In this document: positions 1 through 7,808 of the stretch, one piece after another
Position numbering within the stretch: the stretch's first letter is position 1
Layout: every line of letters begins with the position of its first letter
Source of the DNA: Proteobacteria bacterium UBA4575
Lineage (GTDB): Bacteria > Pseudomonadota > Gammaproteobacteria > UBA4575
Reading direction: 5' to 3'
Assembly: GCA_002386945.1 (NCBI GenBank)
Contig: DGKH01000056.1
Span: forward strand, 387 to 11,089
Length of the DNA stretch: 10,703 nucleotides
Program-made: the position numbers and the translations under genes
Notes under the pieces: generated by a model
Databases searched by the model: none
Told to the model about the DNA's origin: nothing
Seen by the model: only the letters and a program-made list of their open reading frames with translations

Positions 1-12
1 GAGAGATAAAGC

Positions 13-390
13 ATGAGTGAACAACATAATATTGTAGTCAACGTAACAACGGCTCATATCAAAGAACAGTCCGATGCTAAGGCTGAGCGTTACGTCTTTA
101 CCTACACTATTACTATTCGTAATGAAGGGTCGATGGCGGCACAACTATTGACTAGACACTGGGTTATCACCAATGCCGACGGTAAGACACAAGAAGTACG
201 TGGTGATGGCGTCATCGGTGAACAACCTACTATCAAGCCGGGCAATACCTTCCAGTATACCAGTGGCACCATGCTAGAGACACCAGTCGGTAGCATGTAT
301 GGCAGTTATCAAATGCGCACCGATGATGGCACCACCTTTGATGCAAAAATTGAACCCTTCACCCTGTCAGTACCTAATGCGCTGCACTAA
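13..390 (+). CDS. apaG: ApaG family protein (DUF525)
   Basis: A 125-residue protein, the same length as E. coli ApaG. It is a single small beta-sandwich (DUF525/ApaG) domain over almost the whole length, with the glycine-rich stretch RGDGVIGEQP at about residues 63-72 and the following PTIKPGNTFQYTSG segment that typifies the family. The biochemical role is unsettled. The family has been linked to cobalt and magnesium sensitivity and to Ap4A metabolism by its place beside apaH. The ATG at 13 is preceded by a purine-rich GAGAG that could serve as ribosome binding site. In-frame bases 1-9 end in TAA and could be the last codons of an upstream gene. By conserved gene order that would be rsmA/ksgA, but the window does not show it. 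apaH follows 25 bases downstream on the same strand. Confidence 0.95.
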   Translation: MSEQHNIVVNVTTAHIKEQSDAKAERYVFTYTITIRNEGSMAAQLLTRHWVITNADGKTQEVRGDGVIGEQPTIKPGNTFQYTSGTMLETPVGSMYGSYQMRTDDGTTFDAKIEPFTLSVPNALH

Positions 391-415
391 GGCAATTAGG
401 CTCGACTGATAAATT

Positions 416-1243
416 ATGGCCGTCTACGTCATCGGTGATATTCAGGGCTGCCTAACGTCACTGCAGTCGCTACTTAAAACAATAAAATTTAAGCCTCAGC
501 AGGATCAAGTCTGGTTTGTCGGTGACCTCGTCAACCGTGGCCCCGACTCTTTAGAAACACTACGCTTCATTCATTCATTAGGCGACAGTGCCCGCTGTGT
601 CTTAGGCAATCATGACATCCATTTAATCGCCTGCCATGCCGGCGTCAAAAAATGCAAAGCAGATAGCTCACTTAATGCGGTATTAGAAGATGCCAAGGCC
701 GACCAGTGGATTCATTGGTTGCGACAACAACCACTACTCCATCATGACCCTCAGCTAGATTGGTTGATGGTGCATGCAGGCCTATTAGCAGAATGGGACT
801 TAACCACTGCTAAGCGCTGTGCGCATGAACTCGAGACTCAGCTACGTTCTGATAACCATGTTGAATTTATCACCAACATCTATGGTGATGAACCGAGACA
901 GTGGTCAGAAGATCTAGCAGACAGTGAGCGCTGGCGTTTAAGTATGAATGCCTTCACTCGCATGAGAATGTGCGATCCACAAGGCGCATTGGATCTTTCT
1001 TACAAGGGCCCAGTAGAAAAAAATGGCACCGGTTTAAGACCTTGGTTTGAACTGAAACGCGCAACCGAAAAACAACGCATCGTCTTTGGTCATTGGTCGG
1101 CCTTAGGCTTAGTCAAACGCGACAACCTTCTAGCCATAGACACCGGTTGCCTGTGGGGAAACAAACTGACCGCCGCGCGCATTGATTGCGACACACCTAT
1201 CATTACGTCGATCGACTGCCCTAACTATTATCAGGCTGTTTGA
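416..1243 (+). CDS. apaH: Symmetrical bis(5'-nucleosyl)-tetraphosphatase (Ap4A hydrolase)
   Basis: A 275-residue cytoplasmic calcineurin-type metallophosphoesterase (E. coli ApaH is about 280 residues). It hydrolyses diadenosine tetraphosphate symmetrically to two ADP, clearing a stress-associated dinucleotide. Metal-binding motifs of the fold appear in order: GDIQGC near residues 7-12, GDLVNRGPDS near 36-45 and GNHD at 64-67. A conserved histidine follows in MVHAGLLAEW, and a C-terminal FGHWSALG supplies another metal or active-site histidine. It follows apaG by 25 bases with a weak AGG upstream, so co-transcription and partial coupling are likely. It converges on folA with a hairpin in the 31-base gap, the same convergent apaH/folA arrangement as in E. 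coli. Confidence 0.96.
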   Translation: MAVYVIGDIQGCLTSLQSLLKTIKFKPQQDQVWFVGDLVNRGPDSLETLRFIHSLGDSARCVLGNHDIHLIACHAGVKKCKADSSLNAVLEDAKADQWIHWLRQQPLLHHDPQLDWLMVHAGLLAEWDLTTAKRCAHELETQLRSDNHVEFITNIYGDEPRQWSEDLADSERWRLSMNAFTRMRMCDPQGALDLSYKGPVEKNGTGLRPWFELKRATEKQRIVFGHWSALGLVKRDNLLAIDTGCLWGNKLTAARIDCDTPIITSIDCPNYYQAV

Positions 1244-1244
1244 A

Positions 1245-1267
1245 GGCAGTCAGACAAAATGACTGCC
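1245..1267. terminator. Hairpin between convergent apaH and folA
   Basis: A perfect 8-base inverted repeat, GGCAGTCA (1245-1252) and TGACTGCC (1260-1267), with a 7-base loop GACAAAA. It starts one base after the apaH stop and ends seven bases before the folA stop, where a bidirectional terminator is expected. Neither strand has a good U-tract after the stem, so rho-independent termination is uncertain. It may instead protect mRNA 3' ends. Confidence 0.55.
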
Positions 1268-1274
1268 GGCTGAT

Positions 1275-1769
1275 TTAGGCACTACGCTGGTAGTATTGAA
1301 AGCGCATCGCATGTGGATTTTTTTCATCGGCATCGAAGTCGCTTTCAGATTGTAATTGCCACTCCTGTGCAGAGATCTCTGGGAAATAGCGATCACCTGT
1401 GACCGCCACATCGACCTGTGTCACATACAGCTCCTGCGCCTTTGGCAGCATTTGCTTATAGAGCTCGGCACCACCAATAATAAACACCTTATCGACCGCG
1501 GCCAGTTGTTCCATCGCGGCCTCAATCGAGCTGAAGATGTCACAGCCAGCAGCTTGATAATCAGAGTTACGACTGATGATGATATTTCTACGCCCTGGCA
1601 GCGGTTGGATCTTCAGCGACTCATAGGTCTTGCGCCCCATCACCACCGGTGCACCCATTGTGGTGCGCTTAAAATGTTGTAGATCAGCGGGGCAATACCA
1701 CGGGATGTCATTATCCGCACCAATCACATTATCCTTAGCGACGGCAACAATCATAGCGATCACACTCAT
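1275..1769 (-). CDS. folA: Dihydrofolate reductase
   Basis: A 164-residue type I dihydrofolate reductase that reduces dihydrofolate to tetrahydrofolate with NADPH, the target of trimethoprim. The N-terminus [17 protein letters not shown] is the classic DHFR opening. The active site lies in [14 protein letters not shown], with the catalytic acid at Asp29 (equivalent to E. coli Asp27). MGRKTYESL and [12 protein letters not shown] form the NADPH site, and [10 protein letters not shown] carries the Gly-Gly of the cofactor site. Its ATG overlaps the thyA stop in an ATGA, and no good Shine-Dalgarno precedes it, so translation is probably coupled to thyA. Functionally it regenerates the folate that ThyA oxidises. 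Nothing suggests an acquired resistance variant: it has the usual chromosomal length and context. Confidence 0.97.
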   Translation of the reverse strand: MSVIAMIVAVAKDNVIGADNDIPWYCPADLQHFKRTTMGAPVVMGRKTYESLKIQPLPGRRNIIISRNSDYQAAGCDIFSSIEAAMEQLAAVDKVFIIGGAELYKQMLPKAQELYVTQVDVAVTGDRYFPEISAQEWQLQSESDFDADEKNPHAMRFQYYQRSA

Positions 1770-2560
1770 ACTGCTACCACTGCCTTGATGTGTGGATCGG
1801 CCTCATAATTCTCTAGACTAAAATGCTCAAACTCGAAATCAAAGATCGATCCCACTGTTGGATCAATCCGCATCATTGGCAACGGCTTAGGGCTTCGCTC
1901 GAGTTGTAAGCGCGCCTGCTCTACGTGATTGGTATACAGATGCAGATCACCAAAGCTATGCACAAACTCACCGACGGCCAAGCCAGTGACCTGTGCGACC
2001 ATCATCAACAACAAGGCATACGATGCAATATTAAACGGCACACCCAAAAAGGCATCGGCACTGCGCTGATACAACTGACACGAGAGCTTGCCGTCACTGA
2101 CATAGAATTGGAAAAATGCATGACAGGGTGGCAATGCCATGTTCTCTACATCCGCCACGTTCCAAGCGCTGACGATCAAGCGGCGTGAACTAGGGTTGCT
2201 TTTGATCTGCTCAATAAGCTGGCTGATCTGATCGATCGTACTGCCATCTGCACGTGGCCAGGCGCGCCATTGCGAACCATAGACCGGGCCTAGCTCACCC
2301 TGCTCATCGGCCCACTCATCCCAGATAGTGACGCCGGCATCCTGCAGGTATTGAATATTCGTCTCGCCACGTAAAAACCACAGCAGCTCATAAATAATCG
2401 ATTTGGTATGGAGCTTCTTGGTGGTTAATAACGGAAAACCCTGCGCCAGATCAAAACGCATTTGATAACCAAATACGGATAGCGTGCCGGTGCCGGTGCG
2501 GTCATCGCGCAACGCGCCATGATCGAGGATATGTTGAAGTAGTGCGTGATACTGTTTCAT
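1766..2560 (-). CDS. thyA: Thymidylate synthase
   Basis: A 264-residue thymidylate synthase, identical in length to E. coli ThyA. It methylates dUMP to dTMP with methylene-tetrahydrofolate, producing dihydrofolate. The catalytic cysteine is Cys146 in [10 protein letters not shown]. Also visible are [13 protein letters not shown] near residues 19-31, [10 protein letters not shown] for dUMP phosphate binding near 125-134, and [10 protein letters not shown] near the C-terminus. An in-frame TTG lies one codon upstream at 2563, but [12 protein letters not shown] matches the family start, so I use the ATG at 2560. The gene ends in a 4-base overlap with folA and begins 21 bases after the lgt stop, so lgt-thyA-folA reads as one transcript. 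Confidence 0.97.
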   Translation of the reverse strand: MKQYHALLQHILDHGALRDDRTGTGTLSVFGYQMRFDLAQGFPLLTTKKLHTKSIIYELLWFLRGETNIQYLQDAGVTIWDEWADEQGELGPVYGSQWRAWPRADGSTIDQISQLIEQIKSNPSSRRLIVSAWNVADVENMALPPCHAFFQFYVSDGKLSCQLYQRSADAFLGVPFNIASYALLLMMVAQVTGLAVGEFVHSFGDLHLYTNHVEQARLQLERSPKPLPMMRIDPTVGSIFDFEFEHFSLENYEADPHIKAVVAV

Positions 2561-2581
2561 CAATCGGTTTCTTTTATAAGC

Positions 2582-3370
2582 TTAACGACTGCTTTGGCGA
2601 CTGTAGCCAAAACCTATCAGTAATAACCCTAAGGCTATCATAGGTAAGGAGAGTAGCTGGCCCATACTCATCCAATCAAACGCGATAAAACCAATATGGC
2701 GGTCGGGCTCGCGTACAAACTCAGTAATAAATCTAAACAGGCCATAAAAGACCAAGAACAGTCCGCTGATAGCACCTGTTGGACGTTCTTTCTTAGATGC
2801 CAGCCATAGAATAGCAAAAAGTAGCGGCCCTTCTAACAGGCACTGATAAAGCTGTGAAGGATGACGCGCGAACTGATCCACCTGCGGAAAGACCATCGCC
2901 CAAGGCACATCACTCACCCGACCCCAGAGTTCGCCGTTAATAAAGTTACCCATCCGTCCGGCACCCAAACCCAACGGCACTAATGGCGCGATAAAGTCTG
3001 TCGTGCAGAGAAAGCCCCAAGCCTGTTTGCGCTGGTATAGATAGATCGCGAGCAACACACCGAGCAGGCCACCATGAAAACTCATACCCCCTTCCCAGAT
3101 CCGTAAGAGATAGAGTGGGTCCTGCAAAAAATAGTCGAAGTTATAAAATAGTACCGAGCCCATGCGGCCACCGAGGACCACCCCAAGCACACCATAGAAT
3201 AAGAGATCAGACACTTGATCGGCCTGTATAAAGCCGTTGCTGCGCTTGGCACGATATTGCCCTAGCAACAGAAACAAGACAAAGCCGAGTAAATACATCA
3301 AGCCATACCAACGTACAGCTAGCGGGCCGATCTGGAACAGAATGGGATCAATTTGCGGGTGAACAAGCAT
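2582..3370 (-). CDS. lgt: Phosphatidylglycerol--prolipoprotein diacylglyceryl transferase
   Basis: A polytopic inner-membrane enzyme, 262 residues from the chosen start. It transfers diacylglycerol from phosphatidylglycerol to the lipobox cysteine of prolipoproteins, the first step of lipoprotein maturation. The Lgt signature is intact as [13 protein letters not shown] at about 138-150, with the catalytic-region histidine in MSFHGG (His99) and the conserved arginine in FVREPD (Arg220). Several hydrophobic helices are evident, for example near 22-37, 58-75, 99-113, 184-191, 203-217 and 239-255. The frame is open back to a TTG at 3439, but [23 protein letters not shown] is the standard N-terminus and the added 23 residues look unrelated, so the ATG at 3370 is preferred. 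It is first in the lgt-thyA-folA block. Confidence 0.95.
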   Translation of the reverse strand: MLVHPQIDPILFQIGPLAVRWYGLMYLLGFVLFLLLGQYRAKRSNGFIQADQVSDLLFYGVLGVVLGGRMGSVLFYNFDYFLQDPLYLLRIWEGGMSFHGGLLGVLLAIYLYQRKQAWGFLCTTDFIAPLVPLGLGAGRMGNFINGELWGRVSDVPWAMVFPQVDQFARHPSQLYQCLLEGPLLFAILWLASKKERPTGAISGLFLVFYGLFRFITEFVREPDRHIGFIAFDWMSMGQLLSLPMIALGLLLIGFGYSRQSSR

Positions 3371-3472
3371 GCTTAAGATAGTACCATGTGGGACACAGAT
3401 GTTCGCCATTAGGCAGCCGCTTATGCGCGCCACCTTCAAGTCATTTTATAACCCAGAGTATGCCTTAGCCCC
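3371..3472. promoter_or_regulatory. Divergent promoter region between lgt and the DUF255 gene
   Basis: This 102-base gap separates two divergent genes and must hold promoters for both unless one is read through. The clearest element is an AT-rich TTTTATAAC at 3444-3452. Read on the plus strand it gives a TATAAC -10-like box 21 bases before the DUF255 start. Read on the minus strand it gives TTATAAAA. I see no good -35 at a standard distance for either direction, so exact promoter assignment is uncertain. Confidence 0.35.
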
Positions 3473-5533
3473 ATGTCTAGCAATCAACTAAAAAACGAAA
3501 CCAGCCCCTACTTATTGCAACATGCCGACAACCCGGTCAACTGGTATCCTTGGGGTGAAGAAGCGCTGCGTCTAGCGCGCGAACAAAACAAACCGATCTT
3601 ACTGTCGATTGGCTATTCCGCCTGTCACTGGTGCCATGTGATGGCGCATGAATCTTTTGAAGACAGCGCCACCGCCGACGTCATGAATGAGCTGTTCATT
3701 AATATTAAAGTCGACCGCGAAGAACGCCCAGACATCGATAAGATTTATCAGACCGCACAATACCTGCTGACCCAGCGCACCGGCGGCTGGCCATTAACCA
3801 TGTTCTTAACACCGGATGACCAGATGCCCTTCTTTGGTGGCACTTACTTCCCTGACAAACCGCGTCACAATCTGCCGGGCTTTAAAGATTTACTGCGCCA
3901 TGTATCAAAGGCACATGATGAGAAACACGAGCAGATCAGTACGCAGAATGATTCTTTACGTGGCGTCTTGGCCAATGTCTATGGCTCTACCGAAGTACCG
4001 CTAGATTTAGACAGCAGCATGTTAGAGCGTGCAGCTAAGCAACTACTAGAACAGTTTGATAAGCGTCATGGTGGTTTTGGCCCAGCACCTAAATTTCCTC
4101 ACCCCGCCAATCTCCAACGCCTGATGCGCGAGTGGTATCACTCTGAGCGTGGCAAGGACGAGGAACGTGACCTACTGCATCCGGCACTCTATACCCTAGA
4201 GCGAATGGCAGCCGGTGGCTTGTTTGATCATGTCGGTGGTGGTTTTTGTCGTTACTCAGTAGATGAGTATTGGATGATCCCGCACTTTGAAAAAATGCTT
4301 TATGACAATGGCCCACTGCTAAGTTTATGTGCAGAGGCCTATCAACTAGAGGCGCGCGCAGACTTTAAACAAACCGCCTTAGACACCGCTGACTGGGTGA
4401 TGTCTGACATGCAATCTGAAACCGGTGGTTACTACTCTTCTCGTGATGCCGACTCCGAAGGTGAAGAAGGTAAGTTCTATGTCTGGGAGACCGAAGAGCT
4501 ACAACAGCTATTAACTGAAGACGAATATGCGGTCGCCGCACAGCGCTTCGACTTTTTACGTGGCCCCAACTTTGAAGGCAGCTATCATCTGCATGAATTC
4601 AACCCATTCAATGAGGTTGCAGAGACCTTAGGTATTGAAGAAGAAGTTGCACGTCAACGCTGGCAGCGAGCAAAAGAAAAATTATTTAAACAGCGCCAAC
4701 TGCGCATCGCCCCAGGCCGTGACGATAAGATCCTGACCAGCTGGAATGCCTTAATGATCCGCGGCATGGTGATCGCCGCCCGTGTCTTTGAAAAACCTGA
4801 ACTACATCAATCCGCCCTACGTGCGATCGATTTCATTCAAGGCACGTTACTGGTCGATGGTCGATTACTCGCCACCTATAAAGATGGCAAGGCACACTTA
4901 AATGCCTATCTGGATGATTACGCCTACCTACTAGACGCCCTATTAGAGACCATCCAAGCACAATGGAACTCGGGCTATCTAAACTTTGCGATTCAACTCG
5001 CAGAGGTGTTACTGGAACAGTTTGAAGATAAAACCAACGGTGGCTTTTATTTCACCGCTAACGATCACGAAAACTTAATCGAGCGACCAAAAGTCAGCAG
5101 TGATGAAGCAACACCTGCGGGCAATGGCATCGCCGCCAGCGCACTGTTACGTCTAGGCTACCTACTCGCCGAGCCGCGTTACATAGAAGCAGCAGAGCGC
5201 ACTCTAGGCTATGCCAGCCAACAGATCAGCAACTCACCGATGGCTCATGGCAGCGTATTACATTGCCTGGAAGAGATTGAGAAGCCGAGCAAGATCGTCG
5301 TCTTACGTGGCCCAGCGGCAGACATTGCCGTATGGCAAAAACGCCTGCAGGGCAGCTTCCGCCCTGACTTGGTATCGCTGGCGATTGCCGATGACGAACA
5401 GGACTTACACCCAGCGCTAGCAAGCAAAGAAGCTGGCGAACAGGTCCGTGCTTATCTCTGTATCGGCACCCAGTGTCTACCAGCCATCGACAATCTAGAG
5501 CAATTGATCACACAACTCGCGCCCACCCCATAA
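3473..5533 (+). CDS. Thioredoxin domain-containing protein, DUF255 (YyaL/SSP411 family)
   Basis: A 686-residue protein of the widespread YyaL/SPATA20 family. The N-terminal thioredoxin-like domain (about residues 1-165) opens with the hallmark [20 protein letters not shown] region. It has a CHWCH motif whose CxxC pair is Cys51/Cys54, the [10 protein letters not shown] segment and a cis-proline region [11 protein letters not shown]. The remainder resembles an (alpha/alpha)6 barrel of the six-hairpin glycosidase type, with landmarks [28 protein letters not shown] split across about 252-279, [16 protein letters not shown] near 323-338, and [13 protein letters not shown]. No signal peptide is seen, so it is probably cytoplasmic. 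The function is unknown; redox or sugar-related activities have been suggested for the family. Length and motifs are complete. No Shine-Dalgarno is apparent before the ATG. Confidence 0.93.
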   Translation: MSSNQLKNETSPYLLQHADNPVNWYPWGEEALRLAREQNKPILLSIGYSACHWCHVMAHESFEDSATADVMNELFINIKVDREERPDIDKIYQTAQYLLTQRTGGWPLTMFLTPDDQMPFFGGTYFPDKPRHNLPGFKDLLRHVSKAHDEKHEQISTQNDSLRGVLANVYGSTEVPLDLDSSMLERAAKQLLEQFDKRHGGFGPAPKFPHPANLQRLMREWYHSERGKDEERDLLHPALYTLERMAAGGLFDHVGGGFCRYSVDEYWMIPHFEKMLYDNGPLLSLCAEAYQLEARADFKQTALDTADWVMSDMQSETGGYYSSRDADSEGEEGKFYVWETEELQQLLTEDEYAVAAQRFDFLRGPNFEGSYHLHEFNPFNEVAETLGIEEEVARQRWQRAKEKLFKQRQLRIAPGRDDKILTSWNALMIRGMVIAARVFEKPELHQSALRAIDFIQGTLLVDGRLLATYKDGKAHLNAYLDDYAYLLDALLETIQAQWNSGYLNFAIQLAEVLLEQFEDKTNGGFYFTANDHENLIERPKVSSDEATPAGNGIAASALLRLGYLLAEPRYIEAAERTLGYASQQISNSPMAHGSVLHCLEEIEKPSKIVVLRGPAADIAVWQKRLQGSFRPDLVSLAIADDEQDLHPALASKEAGEQVRAYLCIGTQCLPAIDNLEQLITQLAPTP

Positions 5534-5563
5534 GCCAAGCTAGCTGCTACATCGGGGCCTATT

Positions 5564-5590
5564 CTGGTCGAGCGCTGAATGCTCGGCCGG
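5564..5590 (+). terminator. Hairpin downstream of the DUF255 gene
   Basis: A 10-base stem with two G-U wobbles, CTGGTCGAGC (5564-5573) pairing with GCTCGGCCGG (5581-5590) around a 7-base loop GCTGAAT. It lies 30 bases after the DUF255 stop codon and well before the next promoter, as expected for a transcript end. No T-run follows it, so it is either a weak terminator or an mRNA-stabilising structure. Confidence 0.4.
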
Positions 5591-5680
5591 AGCCTTGCTA
5601 ATGCCTTAAAAGAACCTCGTTAGCCAGTCAAAATATCCCAATTTAACCCTGATTCAACATCCAAATTGCTGCACCGCTAG

Positions 5681-5689
5681 TGTTATAAT
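5681..5689 (+). promoter_or_regulatory. Extended -10 promoter of the copper chaperone/ABC transporter genes
   Basis: TGTTATAAT is a perfect TATAAT (5684-5689) preceded by the TGn extension, 29 bases before the ATG at 5719. No recognisable -35 sits 16-18 bases upstream, which is common for extended -10 promoters. Transcription would begin near 5696, giving a leader of about 23 bases with no strong Shine-Dalgarno. It probably drives all three downstream genes. Confidence 0.6.
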
Positions 5690-5718
5690 GAGCGAAATTA
5701 CTCACTCAGATAACTATT

Positions 5719-6150
5719 ATGCGTCTAGCCCTCAGTTCACTCCTATTAGCGGTCATGCTAACTGCCTGTGATAAGCAAGCAGAAGGCTTCTTTATTGAAA
5801 ATGCTTGGATACGTGAGGCACCACCCAATGCTCGGGCTTTGGCTGGCTACATGCTGTTAGACAACAACACTGCAGCAGACATCACCTTAGTCAGCGCCGA
5901 GAGCGATGATTTTGGTGTCGTCCAATTCCACCGTAGTATCGAACAAGACGGTGTCTACCGGATGCAACATTACCCTCAGCTGATGATTGCCGCTGGTGAA
6001 CAAGTTGAATTCAAACCCGGTGATTTCCATCTGATGCTGATGTCGCCAAAACGCGCACTGAAGTCAGGTGATAGCGTTGCAGTCCATCTAACGCTTAGCG
6101 ATCAAAAGAAAATGCTACTGACCCTTCCGGTGCAAAAGAAGGCACCTTGA
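5719..6150 (+). CDS. PCu(A)C-family periplasmic copper chaperone, predicted lipoprotein
   Basis: A 143-residue exported protein. The N-terminus is a lipoprotein signal: a hydrophobic core followed by the lipobox LTAC with Cys17 as the lipidated residue. The next residue is Asp18, which in E. coli is the Lol-avoidance signal for inner-membrane retention. The mature part is a PCu(A)C domain (DUF461). Its Cu(I) site fits the family spacing H-X10-M-X21-H-X-M exactly at His71, Met82, His104 and Met106. The residue after His71 is Arg, where some members have an additional Met. Such proteins deliver copper to the CuA centre or to other periplasmic targets; which one is not shown here. The gene has its own extended -10 promoter and is followed after 63 bases by a TupBC-like transporter on the same strand, an uncommon partner. 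Confidence 0.9.
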   Translation: MRLALSSLLLAVMLTACDKQAEGFFIENAWIREAPPNARALAGYMLLDNNTAADITLVSAESDDFGVVQFHRSIEQDGVYRMQHYPQLMIAAGEQVEFKPGDFHLMLMSPKRALKSGDSVAVHLTLSDQKKMLLTLPVQKKAP

Positions 6151-6219
6151 ATTCACTAGTCCAGACCCTCTCTAGTCAACTGCGCACCAACGTTTAAACG
6201 CGCAGTCGACTGCATGCAG
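6149..6219. other. Palindrome-dense spacer before the permease gene
   Basis: Six distinct palindromic centres of six bases or more lie within 71 bases: GAATTC (6149-6154), ACTAGT (6155-6160), TGCGCA (6181-6186), CGTTTAAACG (6191-6200), GCAGTCGACTGC (6202-6213) and CTGCATGCAG (6210-6219). The last two overlap and enclose the permease ATG at 6214. About one six-base palindrome would be expected by chance in this length. A GCAG/CTGC hairpin right before the start codon could affect translation, but no function is demonstrated. Confidence 0.5.
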
Positions 6220-6921
6220 GAATCGACCTCCATACTGGCGCAAGCCTGGCACCTGATAGCCAGTCTAGACCCGACCCTGCTTGAGATCGTTAGCCTATCG
6301 CTGCGGGTCAGTCTCAGTGCGGTATTGATCGCCAGCCTGATTGCGATCCCACTGGGTGCCATCTTGGCCTGCTATCGCTTTATCGGCCATGGCGCCATCA
6401 CCAGCGTACTCACCGCCTTAATGGGCTTACCGCCAGTCGTTGTTGGCCTTGGCCTCTATATGCTGTTGTCTCGCTCAGGCCCACTCGGTGACCTCAACCT
6501 TCTATTCTCGTCTAGCGCGATGATACTGGCACAGTCGATACTGATACTGCCTATTATCGCGAGCCTGATGCAACAGGCCATCGGCGAGCACTACCAACGT
6601 CAGCTAGAGCAATTCAAGGCACTGGGTGCACGCCAATCTCAAGTCATCCTGCCATTGCTATGGGATGCCCGACGCGCCCTCATCACCTCTGTCCTCACTG
6701 GCTTTGGCCGTGCATCGGCAGAGGTCGGCGCGGTCTTAATCGTTGGCGGCAACATCAACCATGTCTCACGCGTAATGACCACCACCATTGCACTAGAAAC
6801 CAGCAAGGGTAATCTCGAACTGGCGATGGCCTTAGGTCTGATCCTATTACTGATCTCCTTCAGCATCACCAGCCTAATGATCATCATCCGTGATGATCAC
6901 CGTCTAAAGAACCGTAGCTAA
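6214..6921 (+). CDS. tupB: ABC transporter permease, TupB-like (tungstate/molybdate type)
   Basis: A 235-residue inner-membrane permease of the binding-protein-dependent (type I, MetI/ModB-like) fold. Hydrophobic segments are seen near residues 27-53, 62-86, 103-121, 155-178 and 203-226. The cytoplasmic EAA coupling loop is recognisable as EQFKALGARQSQVILPLLW (about 132-150). It is followed by GFGRASAEVGAVLIVGGNI, which together with LPPVVVGLGLYMLLS near 72-86 is the pattern I associate with TupB/WtpB-type oxyanion permeases. The ATG at 6214 is the only reasonable start, since an in-frame TAG at 6157 has no alternative start between them. The expected binding protein gene (tupA) is absent. 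The ATPase gene follows after 17 bases. Substrate assignment is from family resemblance only. Confidence 0.83.
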   Translation: MQESTSILAQAWHLIASLDPTLLEIVSLSLRVSLSAVLIASLIAIPLGAILACYRFIGHGAITSVLTALMGLPPVVVGLGLYMLLSRSGPLGDLNLLFSSSAMILAQSILILPIIASLMQQAIGEHYQRQLEQFKALGARQSQVILPLLWDARRALITSVLTGFGRASAEVGAVLIVGGNINHVSRVMTTTIALETSKGNLELAMALGLILLLISFSITSLMIIIRDDHRLKNRS

Positions 6922-6938
6922 CGCTAGTCACCTGCCAA

Positions 6939-7670
6939 ATGATTAAGCCAAACCCACACCTGCCGCTACGCCTAGACAAGGTCAACTACACGATTGACAA
7001 CAAGGCCTTGATTGAAGATTTCTCAGTCGAGATCCAATCCCCCGGCATCAGCATTATTCTTGGCCATAATGGCGCAGGCAAAAGTCTATTACTCAAATTA
7101 CTACACGGTGTAATAGAGCCCTCCTCTGGCAGCATCCATTGGCAGCAGCAGACACCCGACAGCCAACAATACTGGCGCACACTGGTATTACAAAAACCCA
7201 GCTTCTTCGACCGCTCGGTACGCTTTCATTTGGAATTTGTGTTATCGATCAGTCAAACAGAAAAGGCACAGCGGCAAGAACGCATCGACCACGCCTTAGA
7301 CGTCTGTGGTCTCAGTGAATTACAGCAGCGCAAGGTCAGCAGCCTATCGGGTGGTGAGATACAGCGCCTATCACTCGCCCGCGCCTGGGTACTACGACCT
7401 AAGGTATTGCTACTAGACGAACCAACTGTTGCCTTAGACCCACCGGCCGCCTATCAATTTGAAACCCTAGTACAACAATTCCGCGACAGCGGCAGCAAGA
7501 TCATCATGACCACGCATGACATTCCACAGGCACAACGACTAGCGGATGAGGTGATTTTTATCTATCAAGGAAGATTGGCAGAACAGGCCAATGCCAACCA
7601 CTTTTTCCAAGCACCAACATCGAGCATTGCGCAACATTATCTGAATGGACAATTGATTGCTGATAGTTAG
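6939..7670 (+). CDS. tupC: ABC transporter ATP-binding protein, TupC-like
   Basis: A 243-residue ATPase subunit that would power the permease encoded 17 bases upstream. All nucleotide-binding motifs are intact: Walker A GHNGAGKS (42-49), Q-loop Gln85 in VLQKP, the signature LSGGE (136-140) followed by IQRLSLARAW, Walker B VLLLDEP (156-162), the D-loop ALDPP and the switch His193 in MTTHD. It lacks the C-terminal regulatory extension of ModC, ending soon after the ABC domain as TupC-type ATPases do. No clear Shine-Dalgarno precedes the ATG. It is the last gene of this operon: 47 bases after its stop begins an inverted repeat, and the next gene is convergent. Confidence 0.86.
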   Translation: MIKPNPHLPLRLDKVNYTIDNKALIEDFSVEIQSPGISIILGHNGAGKSLLLKLLHGVIEPSSGSIHWQQQTPDSQQYWRTLVLQKPSFFDRSVRFHLEFVLSISQTEKAQRQERIDHALDVCGLSELQQRKVSSLSGGEIQRLSLARAWVLRPKVLLLDEPTVALDPPAAYQFETLVQQFRDSGSKIIMTTHDIPQAQRLADEVIFIYQGRLAEQANANHFFQAPTSSIAQHYLNGQLIADS

Positions 7671-7717
7671 TGCTTAGTTAATCCGTGCGACCCACTACTC
7701 CACGCTTGATTCTGCCA

Positions 7718-7804
7718 GCTAACGACGTAAATCAGACACCTAAAGCGTGTCAAATCCAGAGACCGACGTACGCTTTTAAACCGTCTACATCTGCTTTGTT
7801 ATGC
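7718..7804 (-). repeat. attC-like recombination site (imperfect inverted repeat)
   Basis: An 87-base imperfect inverted repeat. Read on the minus strand it starts GCATAACAAAG and ends CGTCGTTAGCT. The ends match integron attC core boxes: an R''-like GCATAAC and an R'-like GTTAGCT (family forms RYYYAAC and GTTRRRY, each with one mismatch here), which pair with a single bulged base. Inner pairs in plus coordinates are AGAC (7734-7737) with GTCT (7783-7786), TAAAGCGT (7741-7748) with ACGCTTTTA (7770-7778, one extra T), and GTC (7749-7751) with GAC (7765-7767), around a 13-base loop. Mismatched spacers and single extrahelical bases are typical of attC. It begins four bases after the DUF2235 stop and has that gene's orientation, as in a gene cassette. 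A bidirectional terminator between convergent genes is the alternative. Confidence 0.55.
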
Positions 7805-7808
7805 ATTT

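Noticed and set aside
1356..1682. A 108-residue open frame on the plus strand inside folA.
   Set aside because: It is antisense to a clear dihydrofolate reductase gene and has no recognisable domain, start signal or conserved context.
3371..3439. A longer Lgt N-terminus starting at TTG 3439 or ATG 3409.
   Set aside because: The added residues do not look like Lgt, while [23 protein letters not shown] from ATG 3370 is the usual family start. The extension would also use up most of the divergent promoter gap.
6147..6197. A 16-codon frame starting with TTG that overlaps the stop of the copper-chaperone gene.
   Set aside because: It has no Shine-Dalgarno, a poor start codon and no leader-peptide features such as regulatory codon runs. 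It is probably chance.
7671..7808. The inverted repeat as an ordinary rho-independent terminator for the convergent genes.
   Set aside because: The stem is long, broken by several unpaired spacers, has a 13-base loop and no following T-run on either strand. The attC reading explains the end boxes better, though a termination role cannot be excluded.
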